From JAFNAG01 sp963824985 (GTDB taxonomy: Bacteria > Acidobacteriota > UBA6911), in NCBI GenBank assembly GCA_963824985.1, contig CAWGRQ010000003.1, positions 1-39,681 of the forward strand: a stretch of DNA of 39,681 nucleotides. The letters are read 5' to 3'. Of the stretch, positions 8,716 through 17,419 are shown piece by piece; positions within the stretch are counted from its first letter, which is position 1; each line of letters opens with the position of its first letter. The notes beneath the pieces were generated by a model. That model saw only the letters and a list, made by a program, of their open reading frames with translations. It ran no database searches and was not told the origin of the DNA. The position numbers and the translations under genes are program-made.

Positions 8716-9087
8716 TTGCCACTTCTGATGCCGGTGCGCGTAAAGCGCGTCAACTCTTTTCAAACCGATATTGCCTGGAATGACGGACACTTCAGTTCCT
8801 ATCCCTCCTGGTATCTGCGTGAAAATTGTCCGTGCGCCTCCTGCGTGGAGGAGTTCACGGGCCGCAGAATGATTCGCCAGGGGAGCATCCCTTCCGGCCT
8901 GGAAAGGGTTGACGTCGCTCCGGTCGGGAACTATGCCCTTGGGTTCTCCTGGAGTGATGGTCACAGCACCGGGTTTTACACGTTTGAATACCTGCGCCGG
9001 ATCTGTCCATGTTCCCAATGCCTTCCGGAGGGACTCCGGGAACCGGCGCGGGGGGACGCGGCTCCGGGCGGATCGTTTGCGGTCTGA
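8716..9087 (+). CDS. DUF971 (GBBH-like N-terminal domain) protein
   Basis: A 123-residue protein with the two-half signature of the DUF971 / gamma-butyrobetaine-hydroxylase-like N-terminal domain. Each half reads W-x-DGH ... YP/YTFEYLR ... CPC-x2-C: IAWNDGHFSSYPSWYLRENC with CPCASC, then FSWSDGHSTGFYTFEYLRR with CPCSQC. The cysteine clusters probably bind zinc or an iron-sulfur cofactor. Stand-alone DUF971 proteins occur near Fe-S assembly genes, but their function is unresolved. The start is taken as the TTG at 8716 because GGAGGAGGA (8702-8710) is ideally spaced. The in-frame ATG at 8728 is too far from that site. It precedes metH on the same strand and may be co-transcribed. Confidence 0.8.
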   Translation: MPLLMPVRVKRVNSFQTDIAWNDGHFSSYPSWYLRENCPCASCVEEFTGRRMIRQGSIPSGLERVDVAPVGNYALGFSWSDGHSTGFYTFEYLRRICPCSQCLPEGLREPARGDAAPGGSFAV

Positions 9088-9183
9088 CTTTTTGCCGCCC
9101 GATCGCGCGGTTCTTTGATCTGGGAAAACCATCGAAATCAACCCGGCATCTCTGACGCCGGGCGTGGAGGGCACGTTCAATTG

Positions 9184-12100
9184 ATGGACTGTCGGGGTGG
9201 AGGCGCGAGTTTGAACCGGCTTCTGCGCGAACGCATCCTCATTCTGGATGGCGCCATGGGGACCATGTTCCAGCGGCTCCGGCTCGGGGAGTCGGAGTAT
9301 CGCGGAGCGCGCTTTGCCGGGCATCCCGTTGACCTGCGGGGCAATCACGACCTGCTGTCCCTCACCCGGCCGGATCTGGTCCGGGACATTCATGCGCAAT
9401 ATTTGGCCGCCGGCGCGGATATTATCGAAACCAATACCTTCAATGCCAATGCCGTGTCGCTGGCCGATTACCGGTTGGAGGAACTCGCGTACGAAATAAA
9501 CCTGGCGGCCGCGAGCCTGGCTCGATCCGCCGTCATTGATGCCGGGGCCTCCGATCCGGCCCGGCCGCGTTTCGTCGCCGGGGCCATCGGGCCCACCACC
9601 AGGACCGCCTCCCTATCTCCTGATGTCAATCGCCCCGGGTTTCGCGCCATCAGCTTCGATCAGCTGGTCGCAGCATATGAAACCCAGGTCCGAGGACTGA
9701 TCCAAGGGGGAGTCGATGTGCTCCTCGTCGAGACCTGCTTCGATACGCTGAACGCCAAGGCGGCGCTTTTTGCCATCGATCGATGCTTCGAGGCGCTGGG
9801 CGAATCCGTTCCCGTGATGATATCGATGACGATTACCGACGCCAGCGGCCGTACACTCTCGGGACAAACGCCGGAAGCCTTCTGGGTCTCGGTCAGTCAT
9901 GCCCCGCTCTTGAGCATCGGGATCAACTGTGCGCTGGGCGCTGGTGATATGCGCGCGCACCTGGAGGATCTCGCCGACCTTGTTCCCGTCTATCTCAGCT
10001 GTCATCCCAACGCCGGCCTGCCCAATGCCTTTGGCGGTTATGACCAGACTCCGGAGGAAATGGCTCGGATTCTGGGTGAATATGCGGATCGGGGCTGGCT
10101 CAACATAGCCGGCGGCTGTTGCGGGACGACTCCGGACCACATCAGCGCCATCGCCAAGGCGGTGAAGAGCAGCAAGCCGCGCGTTCTTCCCGCTCCCCGG
10201 CCCACCACTCGATTGAGCGGCCTGGAAGCGGTGGCGATCCGTCCCGATGCGAATTTCATCAATATCGGGGAGCGGACCAACGTCGCCGGATCCCCGAAAT
10301 TCGCCCGGCTGATCCTGGCCGGCGAATTCGAACCGGCACTGAAGGTGGCACGCCAGCAGGTCGAGGGTGGCGCCCAGATTCTGGACGTCAACATGGATGA
10401 TGCCATGCTCGACTCCGAATCCGCGATGAGGGAGTTTCTGAACCTGGTGGCTTCGGAGCCGGACATTGCCCGCGTTCCCATCATGATCGACAGTTCGAAG
10501 TGGTCGGTCATCGAAGCGGGGCTGAAATGCCTGCAGGGGAAGGGGATCGTCAACTCGATCAGCCTGAAGGAAGGGGTTGAGGAATTCCGGCATCGTGCCC
10601 GCCTGATCAAGCGCCATGGCGCCGCCATGGTGGTCATGGCTTTCGACGAGGAGGGGCAGGCCGTGACTACCGGCCGGCGGGTGGAGATTTGCACGCGCGC
10701 CTATCACATCCTCACGGAAGAAGTCCATGTGCCTCCGGAGAATATCATTTTTGACCCTAATGTTCTGACCGTGGGGACCGGCATCGAGGAGCACAACAAT
10801 TACGCGGTCAGCTTCATGGAGGCGACCTCGAAATTGAAACAGGCCTTCCCCCACTGCAAGGTCAGCGGGGGCATCAGCAATGTCTCGTTTGCGTTCCGCG
10901 GCAACAACGCGGTCCGGGAAGCGATGCATGCGGCATTCCTATATCATGCCATTCAGGCCGGTCTGGACATGGGGATCGTCAATGCCGGGCAATTGGCCGT
11001 TTATGAAGAGATCCCCAAAGACCTGTTGACTCTGGTGGAGGATCTGCTCCTGAACCGGAGAGCTGATGCCACCGACCGCCTGACCCGATACGGGGAGTCG
11101 ATCGGGCGGCAGGAAAAAGCCAGGATCGAGGAAGAAGTCTGGCGTGAGGGGACAGTCGAAGAGCGTCTGGCGCATGCTCTGATCAAGGGGATCGCGGAAT
11201 TCGTGGAAGCGGATGTTGAGGAGGCGCTCGCACGCTATGGCCGGCCCCTTGCGGTCATCGAAGGGCCGCTTATGTCCGCCATGAACGCAGTCGGGGATCT
11301 GTTCGGGGCGGGAAAGATGTTTCTCCCCCAGGTGGTTAAGAGCGCCCGGGTCATGAAAAAGGCTGTCGCCGTCCTGTTGCCCCACCTTGAAGCCGAAAAG
11401 CTGGCCACCGGAGGCGACCACGCGCAGGCGAAGATTGTTCTGGCCACCGTCAAGGGAGATGTTCACGACATCGGCAAGAATATCGTAGGGGTGGTGCTGG
11501 GGTGCAATAACTACCAGATCGTGGACCTCGGCGTCATGGTGTCCCGGGAAAAGATTCTCAGCACCGCGCGTACGCTGGGAGCTGACATGGTCGGCCTGAG
11601 CGGATTGATTACGCCGTCGCTGGAAGAAATGGTGCACGTGGCTCGGGAAATGGAGAGAGAGGGCTTTCAAATACCTTTGTTGATCGGCGGCGCTACTACA
11701 AGCCGGATTCATACGGCCGTGAAAATTGCTCCCGCCTATTCCGGTCCCGTCGTTTACGTTCCTGATGCCTCACGGGCCGCCAACGTGGTTGGCAGACTTT
11801 CGCGATCCGCGACCCGCGAAGATTTTGCCGCTCAAAACCGGCGGGAGCAGGAAGCCGCGCGCCTGGATTACCACAAGCGAAAGCCGCAGCGCGCCCTGCT
11901 GCCCTTTGGTCAGGCCCGTGAGCGCAGACTGCGCATTGACTGGCGAAACAGCGACATTGCGGTGCCCTCATTTACAGGACTCCGCACGCTCGCCAATGTG
12001 CCGCTGAGGCCGATTCTGCCGTTCATTGACTGGTCGCCGTTCTTTCATGCCTGGGAGTTGCGCGGGCGCTACCCTGAAATCCTGGATGATGAAAAGGTCG

Positions 12101-12891
12101 GAGACAAAGCCAGGGAACTCTGGCAGGATGCCCAATCGCTGCTCGACCGGATCGTCGAACAGAGGTGGATTACAGCGCGCGCTGTCTACGGATTCTTTCC
12201 GGCCAACAGCTTCGGCGATGATATCCGAATCTATGCGGACGAGTCCCGGTCACAGGCCCTGGCGGCATTCCATACATTGAGACAGCAACAGGAGAAGCCG
12301 GAAGGGCAGGCGAACTTCGCGCTGGCGGATTTCATCGCTCCCGGTGATTCCGGGGTGCAGGATTACATGGGCGTCTTTGCCCTCACCGCCGGTTTTGGGG
12401 TTGACGATCTCTGCCGCCGTTTTGAAGCCGACCATGACGACTATAGCTCTATTCTGACCAAGGCGCTTGCAGATCGTCTGGCCGAGGCCTTGGCCGAGTT
12501 TCTCCACAAGAAGGTGCGGGAAGAGTGGGGCTTTGGACTGCAGGAAAGCCTGAATCCGGAGGATTTGATCCGTGAGCGATACCGGGGCATCCGTCCGGCT
12601 CCGGGCTATCCGGCGTGTCCCGATCACTCGGAGAAGTTGACCCTCTTCCAGGTGCTTCAGGTTGAAGAACGCATCGGCATGCAGCTCACGGAATCCTGTG
12701 CCATGCTCCCGGCGAGTTCGGTCTGCGGCTACTATTTCGCGCACCCGGAATCGAGGTATTTTGCGGTCGGAAAGATCGGGCGCGACCAGGCGATCGACTG
12801 CGCGGCGCGCAAGGGCATGGACCATCAAACCCTCGAGCGTTGGCTGGCGCCGAACCTCGCGTATGACCCGGATGAGCAGCCGGCGATGTGA
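9184..12891 (+). CDS. metH: Cobalamin-dependent methionine synthase
   Basis: MetH transfers the methyl group of 5-methyltetrahydrofolate through cobalamin to homocysteine. All four modules are visible in about 1235 residues. The homocysteine domain opens with ERILILDGAMGTMFQ and has its zinc cysteines in GINCALGAG and GGCCGTTPDHI. The folate domain starts around residue 358 (INIGERTNVAGSPKFARLI). The B12 cap domain is at about 640-740. The B12 domain has the lower-ligand motif DVHDIGKNIVG near residue 760. The reactivation (AdoMet) domain ends with the RPAPGYPACPDHSEK motif near residue 1135. The ATG at 9184 follows GGAGGG (9166-9171) and is preceded by an in-frame TTG. I saw no cobalamin or SAM riboswitch in the 96-base leader, which holds only a short CCCGGC/GCCGGG hairpin. 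Confidence 0.97.
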   Translation: MDCRGGGASLNRLLRERILILDGAMGTMFQRLRLGESEYRGARFAGHPVDLRGNHDLLSLTRPDLVRDIHAQYLAAGADIIETNTFNANAVSLADYRLEELAYEINLAAASLARSAVIDAGASDPARPRFVAGAIGPTTRTASLSPDVNRPGFRAISFDQLVAAYETQVRGLIQGGVDVLLVETCFDTLNAKAALFAIDRCFEALGESVPVMISMTITDASGRTLSGQTPEAFWVSVSHAPLLSIGINCALGAGDMRAHLEDLADLVPVYLSCHPNAGLPNAFGGYDQTPEEMARILGEYADRGWLNIAGGCCGTTPDHISAIAKAVKSSKPRVLPAPRPTTRLSGLEAVAIRPDANFINIGERTNVAGSPKFARLILAGEFEPALKVARQQVEGGAQILDVNMDDAMLDSESAMREFLNLVASEPDIARVPIMIDSSKWSVIEAGLKCLQGKGIVNSISLKEGVEEFRHRARLIKRHGAAMVVMAFDEEGQAVTTGRRVEICTRAYHILTEEVHVPPENIIFDPNVLTVGTGIEEHNNYAVSFMEATSKLKQAFPHCKVSGGISNVSFAFRGNNAVREAMHAAFLYHAIQAGLDMGIVNAGQLAVYEEIPKDLLTLVEDLLLNRRADATDRLTRYGESIGRQEKARIEEEVWREGTVEERLAHALIKGIAEFVEADVEEALARYGRPLAVIEGPLMSAMNAVGDLFGAGKMFLPQVVKSARVMKKAVAVLLPHLEAEKLATGGDHAQAKIVLATVKGDVHDIGKNIVGVVLGCNNYQIVDLGVMVSREKILSTARTLGADMVGLSGLITPSLEEMVHVAREMEREGFQIPLLIGGATTSRIHTAVKIAPAYSGPVVYVPDASRAANVVGRLSRSATREDFAAQNRREQEAARLDYHKRKPQRALLPFGQARERRLRIDWRNSDIAVPSFTGLRTLANVPLRPILPFIDWSPFFHAWELRGRYPEILDDEKVGDKARELWQDAQSLLDRIVEQRWITARAVYGFFPANSFGDDIRIYADESRSQALAAFHTLRQQQEKPEGQANFALADFIAPGDSGVQDYMGVFALTAGFGVDDLCRRFEADHDDYSSILTKALADRLAEALAEFLHKKVREEWGFGLQESLNPEDLIRERYRGIRPAPGYPACPDHSEKLTLFQVLQVEERIGMQLTESCAMLPASSVCGYYFAHPESRYFAVGKIGRDQAIDCAARKGMDHQTLERWLAPNLAYDPDEQPAM

Positions 12892-12894
12892 AGG

Positions 12895-12914
12895 CCCCCG
12901 ATTTCAGGGGGTTT
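12895..12914. terminator. Short hairpin terminator between convergent genes
   Basis: CCCCC (12895-12899), a 7-base loop, GGGGG (12907-12911) and TTT lie just after the metH stop. The stem is only 5 bp and the T-run short, so it is a weak intrinsic terminator. It sits between metH and the converging epimerase gene. Confidence 0.5.
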
Positions 12915-12948
12915 GTCCAACCAGAGGGAAATGCGGATAGGGAGCGGC

Positions 12949-14328
12949 TTACTCTTCGGTCGAGTCGAAAAAATGATTGTAGTAGATTTTTTGCGAAGGG
13001 TCGGGGATAAGGCCCTGGGCCAGGTTGGCATAGATGGTTTTTGAGGAGGCGGCCACCGTGTCCGCAGCCTTGAATCCCAATACCTGATTCACCTTCCTGA
13101 AGCTTACGCGGTAGTCACGCACATCCAGGCTCTTGTGGTCATGCTGGACTTCAACCCGGCCGAGAGCGAGGGCAATGATCTGGGCGATGTTGTCGATCTG
13201 ATAGTTTTGTTCGTCCGATCCGATATTGAAAACCTGATTTCCGACCTGGGCGATGTCCGCCTCGATACACCGGATATAGGCGTCGGCTGCGTCCTGAACG
13301 CTCAGCAGCGGCCGCCATTGTTTGCCGCCGAAGACGTGAATTCTCCCCTCGGAATGAGCATGCATGGTCATGGTATTCACGACCAGGTCAAATCGCATTC
13401 TCGGAGAGTAACCGTAGAGGGTACCCATTCTCAGGATGGTGGGCGCAAAGTAGCCGTCACCCATGGAAAGAATTGTCTTCTCTGATGCGATCTTGGTGCG
13501 GGCGTACAGGGAGACCGGGCGCAACTCGGACTCCTCCGCGAGAAGATCGCCGCCGAGGCCATACACGCTGCATGTAGAGGCGTACAGGAAACGGTTGATG
13601 CACTGATGTTTGCATGCCGCCGCCAGCGCCTGGGCGGCGATCACATTGGTTTCGATCGTCTCCCGGGGACGAATCCTCGAGGCCGGATCGCCGACGATCG
13701 CCGCCAGCAGCACCACGGCATGGACATCGTCCAGGGCGCTCACGCAGGTGTGGATGTTCCTGAGATCCCCTTCGATGACCTCCAGGGCGGGGGTGCGGGG
13801 AATCAGATCCAGCGATCTGCGGCCATATAGAAAGTTGTCCAGAATCCGAACCGTGTATCCTTGCTGCAGAAGCGTGGAGGCCAGCACGCTGCCCAGATAC
13901 CCGGCGCCCCCCACGATCAGGATTCTTCTCAAACGCCCTCGCCTGGCGCCGACGACCTCGGATGCCGCCGATGCCTGCTGCAGGTTTTCGAGCGAAAAAA
14001 TATCAACGATGTTATCGTCAGCGCCCAGGATTGGGATGAGTTCGACTCCCTGCAGAGTCATATCCGAGAGCGCATCCCGGACCACAATCTCGTTTTTGAG
14101 TTCGGATTCCCGCAGCGCGCAGGCATCGGAAAACGGATGTCCCAGAACCGGGTCGTTTTCACTGACTCCACTGAGCAGCAAACGCCGCAATTCGCCCGTG
14201 GTTACGGTTCCCCGATACCGCCCGTGGTCGTCCAGCAGGAAGCCGGTGTCATAAGAGCTGGTCTCGATGAGCCGGATCGCAGCCTTAAGGCTGGTGTCCT
14301 GGGAGATGATTGCGGCATTATGTTTCAT
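12949..14328 (-). CDS. NAD-dependent sugar epimerase/dehydratase with N-terminal CBS-like regulatory region
   Basis: Residues 1-125 look like a tandem CBS (Bateman) module. There are two similar halves, each with a DTSLKAAIRLIETSS- or RDALSDMTLQGVELIPIL-type pattern and a DDHGRYRGTVTTGELRRLL / ADDNIVDIFSLENL ending. From residue about 135 a complete extended SDR follows: NAD motif GGAGYLG (140-146), STCSVYG (251-257), and catalytic Tyr275 and Lys279 in YARTK. The epimerase part is about 325 residues, normal for the family. CBS pairs usually bind adenine nucleotides, so sugar-nucleotide synthesis may be gated by energy state or second messengers; that is inference. The ATG overlaps the stop of the upstream epimerase (ATGA), so the two are translationally coupled. 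Confidence 0.8.
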   Translation of the reverse strand: MKHNAAIISQDTSLKAAIRLIETSSYDTGFLLDDHGRYRGTVTTGELRRLLLSGVSENDPVLGHPFSDACALRESELKNEIVVRDALSDMTLQGVELIPILGADDNIVDIFSLENLQQASAASEVVGARRGRLRRILIVGGAGYLGSVLASTLLQQGYTVRILDNFLYGRRSLDLIPRTPALEVIEGDLRNIHTCVSALDDVHAVVLLAAIVGDPASRIRPRETIETNVIAAQALAAACKHQCINRFLYASTCSVYGLGGDLLAEESELRPVSLYARTKIASEKTILSMGDGYFAPTILRMGTLYGYSPRMRFDLVVNTMTMHAHSEGRIHVFGGKQWRPLLSVQDAADAYIRCIEADIAQVGNQVFNIGSDEQNYQIDNIAQIIALALGRVEVQHDHKSLDVRDYRVSFRKVNQVLGFKAADTVAASSKTIYANLAQGLIPDPSQKIYYNHFFDSTEE

Positions 14329-15248
14329 GAAGGTCGCTGCACCGAAGCAAGATAGCGTTCCACATACCGGGCCAGCGCCTCGGCATAACCGTGCCTCGGC
14401 TCCCAGCCAAGTTTCTGCTTTGCCTTTTCCGAGGAAATGAACCGCCCCTTGAAATTTCCCTTTCGATCCTCGACGAACTCGATGTTCGCCGTCTTTCCGA
14501 GGATCGTCTCCAAAGCGCGCACCACCTGCAGCACCGTGACCTTTTCCTTGCCGTTCAGGTTGAAGATATCGTTCCTGGCGCTTTCCTGCAGGCAGGCGAC
14601 ATTTCCTTCGGCCAGGTCCTTGACGTAAATGAACTGACGATACTGGCTGCCGTCTCCGTGAATGGTGATGGTTTCGTCGCGGAGGATTTTCCGGATGAAG
14701 GTGGGGGTCACCGTTTCCGGACGGCCTCTTTCTCCGAAGGGGATGCCGTATCTCATGATGGTGAAATCGACGCCATACAGGTTCCGATGCCCGATGCAGA
14801 GCAGTTCAGCGGCGATTTTGGAGCTTGTATACAGGTGATCCGGATTTCTGGCATATTCACAATCTTCAGTGATGACCTCTGCTCCGGGCTGGTTCACGGA
14901 TCCGTACACCCACTCCGTGGAGGCCAGCAGAACCCGGGAAACACCGGCGCGGCGCGCTGCTTCCAGCACACACAAGGTGGAATGGGAGGTGTTTTCGTTG
15001 GAATACAAAGGGCTTTCGAAGAAGCGGTTTACGTTGGCTTCGGCGGCCAGATGGTATAATGCATTACCGGACCGGGCTGTTTTCGACAGCCGGTCCAGGT
15101 CCCGGGCATCGCCGCGCACGTATTCGCAGTCAACCGTGTAGTGTGGCGCATCCAGGTCATAAATGCACACCTCATGGCCTTGCGTCAACAGCGTGTCCAC
15201 CACATGGGATCCGATAAAGCCCGATCCTCCGGTGACGATGACTCTCAT
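14325..15248 (-). CDS. NAD-dependent sugar-nucleotide epimerase/dehydratase
   Basis: The ATG at 15248 (MRVIVTGGSGFIGSHVVDTL) is preceded by GCGGAG and begins directly with the Rossmann motif GGSGFIG. The open frame upstream to 15356 adds no recognisable sequence. The 307-residue product has the extended-SDR features: acidic YDLDAP at the end of strand 2, LYHLAAEANV, LLASTEWVYG, and the catalytic Y-x3-K in LYTSSKIAAELL. Substrate-side residues follow in IMRYGIPFGERGRPETV and QYRQFIYVKDLAEG. It probably converts a UDP- or dTDP-sugar (GalE/RmlB/UGE-like); the exact substrate is unclear. It forms a two-gene unit with the CBS-linked epimerase. Confidence 0.85.
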   Translation of the reverse strand: MRVIVTGGSGFIGSHVVDTLLTQGHEVCIYDLDAPHYTVDCEYVRGDARDLDRLSKTARSGNALYHLAAEANVNRFFESPLYSNENTSHSTLCVLEAARRAGVSRVLLASTEWVYGSVNQPGAEVITEDCEYARNPDHLYTSSKIAAELLCIGHRNLYGVDFTIMRYGIPFGERGRPETVTPTFIRKILRDETITIHGDGSQYRQFIYVKDLAEGNVACLQESARNDIFNLNGKEKVTVLQVVRALETILGKTANIEFVEDRKGNFKGRFISSEKAKQKLGWEPRHGYAEALARYVERYLASVQRPS

Positions 15249-15534
15249 CCAGGTCTCCGCTATTTCTTCCGGTCCCCTCGGCCATCCCGCGCGGACGATT
15301 GCGCCCAGCGTTGCCGTAGCCTCGGCATTTATTTCCTCCAGGGCGGCAACTATCATGCCGTGCGTCCTGGAGTGAGCAGACTTATTATCTCAATATGGCG
15401 ACGGTAACAAGGAAAATCCCGCCGGCTTTTCACTTGGGCGTCCGCCGCCGCTGTGACAGAATGTGCATCTTCAAGCGGGGTGGAAGGCCGCGGGCGCTCC
15501 GGCCGGCGGCTTTCTCTGACATGATGGAGACGCC

Positions 15535-17298
15535 ATGTCTGGAAAATGGACGGTGCCGTTGTTGCTCCTGCTGATGGCAACGGTCTATGTTGCGACCGCA
15601 TCGGACCGGGCGATCATGGATGACGGCGACGCCTTGTATGCGTCCGTAGCCCGGCAGATGGTGGTCCGTGGGGATTGGGTCACTCCCTACGCTGATGGCG
15701 TCCGCTTCCTGGACAAGCCACCCATGATGTACTGGCTCATGGGGATTTCCTATCTGGTGTTTGGCGTGAGCGAATTCGCCGCCCGATTCCCATCGGCGCT
15801 GGCGGTGATCGGCGTCGGATGTTTGCTGTGCCTCATGGGCAGGAAGCACGTGAACGCCGCCGCGGGCTTTTTTGCCGGTCTGGCGGTCGCCTTCTGCGTC
15901 GGCACCTTCCTGTTCACCCGCATGGTGTTTCCGGACATCATCTTCGTCTTTTTCCTGACCCTGTCGCTGCATGCATTTCTGGAGTGGTACGCGGATCCGA
16001 GCGCGCCACGGCGGCCGGCCCTGCTCATGTTCGCCTCCCTGGCCGGAGCGGTGCTTACCAAGGGGCTTATTGGGGTGGTGTTCCCAGCCGCCATCGTGGC
16101 GCTCTTCCTCGCCCTGCGCCGGGAGTGGGGCTGTTTGAAGAGCATCCATGCGGGGCTGGGGATCCTCCTGTTCCTGGGGATTGCCCTCCCGTGGCACGCG
16201 CTGGCGGCCATCCGCAATCCCGGATTTCTCTGGTATTTCTTCGTTAATGAGCAATGGCTTCGGTTTCTCGGGAGGCGCCAGCCGGTCGACTACGAATCGA
16301 TTCCCGTGTCGGCTTTCTGGGCCCTCCTCCTGATCTGGTTTTTCCCATGGAGCGCCTTTCTCCCCGCGATCCGATCTGTCTTCCGGGAGTGCCGGTCCGG
16401 TCCGCCGGGGGCGGGATCGCTTGCCTGGCTGGCCCTGAGCTGGATCATCGTGATTTTGACCTTTTTTACGTTTTCTTCGCGCATCGAACACTATGCGCTC
16501 CCGCTGCTGCCTCCTCTGGCACTCCTGGCGGGCATTTCTTTGTCTCCGGGAAAAATTGGCCTGGATGGGGATCCGTCTCGCCGGGAGCGCTGGGTATCCC
16601 GGGGTTTTGGCGCTCTGGCGTTGCTGGGCGGGGCGCTCGGGCTGGTGCTGCTGGGTGCGGTGGCGGCATGGGCGTTCGGGCATTGGGGCGATCAACTGGG
16701 CCAGGGAGAGGCAGCCCGCCACATCCGAGCCTACAATTATTATTTTGCCCCGGTGTTCGATCTCCCGCCCGAGACGGTGGCCCGGCTGCGCGCTCCGCTG
16801 GCTGGCACCTGCCTGGCCCTGTTCGCGGGATTTGTCACCGCCTGGTGGCTGAATCGGCGCGGCCGGCGGACTCACGGGGTTTCGGCCCTGACCATCGGGA
16901 TGATGGCCTTTTGCTTCTTCGCCTTCCAAAGTCTCGGCATCTGCGAGGATGCCCTCTCTTCGAGGCAATTCGGCCGCGTCCTGGACCGCCTCTACAAGCC
17001 TGGCGACACGGTCATAACCTTCGGAGATTTCGAAACCGCCAACTCCATCAATTTCTATTCCAACATGCCTCTTGACGTGTATGGGGGGACCGCAGCCCTG
17101 CTGCATTGGGGGCTGACTTACCCGGATGCCCCGCGGCGAATCCTGTCCGCATCCGAATTTGAGGCCCGCTGGAGAAGCGGGCAAAGAAGCTTCCTCCTCG
17201 TGCCGGATGCCCGGGTTGCGGAGATCGGCATCTTCCCCGGCTATGCAATCCTGCGGGCCGGGGGGAGAATTCTGTTCTGCAACCGGCCCGTCTCATGA
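15535..17298 (+). CDS. ArnT/PMT-family membrane glycosyltransferase (GT83-like)
   Basis: A 587-residue membrane protein with about 12 helices. The first periplasmic loop carries the ArnT/PMT signature IMDDGDALYASVARQMV, in which the acidic pair is needed for catalysis. RFLDKPPMMYWLMGISYLVFG and LPWHALAAIRNPGFLWYFF follow, both characteristic of the ArnT-like 'PMT_2' family. The C-terminal about 130 residues form a periplasmic domain. Members transfer a sugar such as 4-amino-arabinose from undecaprenyl phosphate to lipid A or other acceptors. The 286-base gap before it, shared with the divergent epimerases, must hold both promoters, but I see no clear motif. With the DegT aminotransferase and the SMR-type transporter nearby it could make a modified-sugar decoration system. 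Confidence 0.85.
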   Translation: MSGKWTVPLLLLLMATVYVATASDRAIMDDGDALYASVARQMVVRGDWVTPYADGVRFLDKPPMMYWLMGISYLVFGVSEFAARFPSALAVIGVGCLLCLMGRKHVNAAAGFFAGLAVAFCVGTFLFTRMVFPDIIFVFFLTLSLHAFLEWYADPSAPRRPALLMFASLAGAVLTKGLIGVVFPAAIVALFLALRREWGCLKSIHAGLGILLFLGIALPWHALAAIRNPGFLWYFFVNEQWLRFLGRRQPVDYESIPVSAFWALLLIWFFPWSAFLPAIRSVFRECRSGPPGAGSLAWLALSWIIVILTFFTFSSRIEHYALPLLPPLALLAGISLSPGKIGLDGDPSRRERWVSRGFGALALLGGALGLVLLGAVAAWAFGHWGDQLGQGEAARHIRAYNYYFAPVFDLPPETVARLRAPLAGTCLALFAGFVTAWWLNRRGRRTHGVSALTIGMMAFCFFAFQSLGICEDALSSRQFGRVLDRLYKPGDTVITFGDFETANSINFYSNMPLDVYGGTAALLHWGLTYPDAPRRILSASEFEARWRSGQRSFLLVPDARVAEIGIFPGYAILRAGGRILFCNRPVS

Positions 17299-17419
17299 AA
17301 ACCTCGCTGATGCTTTCCCCCTCCGGGTAACTGTACCGATCCATGTCCGTCCGCATCTCCCGCATTGCCGGTCATGAGTGAATCCCGGCATCATGTGTCG
17401 GTTCGAACCGGCGCCGGCA

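Noticed and set aside
9088..9183. Possible cobalamin or SAM riboswitch before metH
   Set aside because: Only 96 bases with one short hairpin (CCCGGC/GCCGGG); no B12-box or SAM-box features.
9613..10929. 438-residue minus-strand open frame inside metH
   Set aside because: metH motifs are unambiguous on the plus strand; the antisense frame is the usual by-product of high GC.
15430..17184. 584-residue open frame on the minus strand
   Set aside because: Antisense shadow of the ArnT-like gene; composition rich in Arg, Gln and Pro without any domain or membrane pattern.
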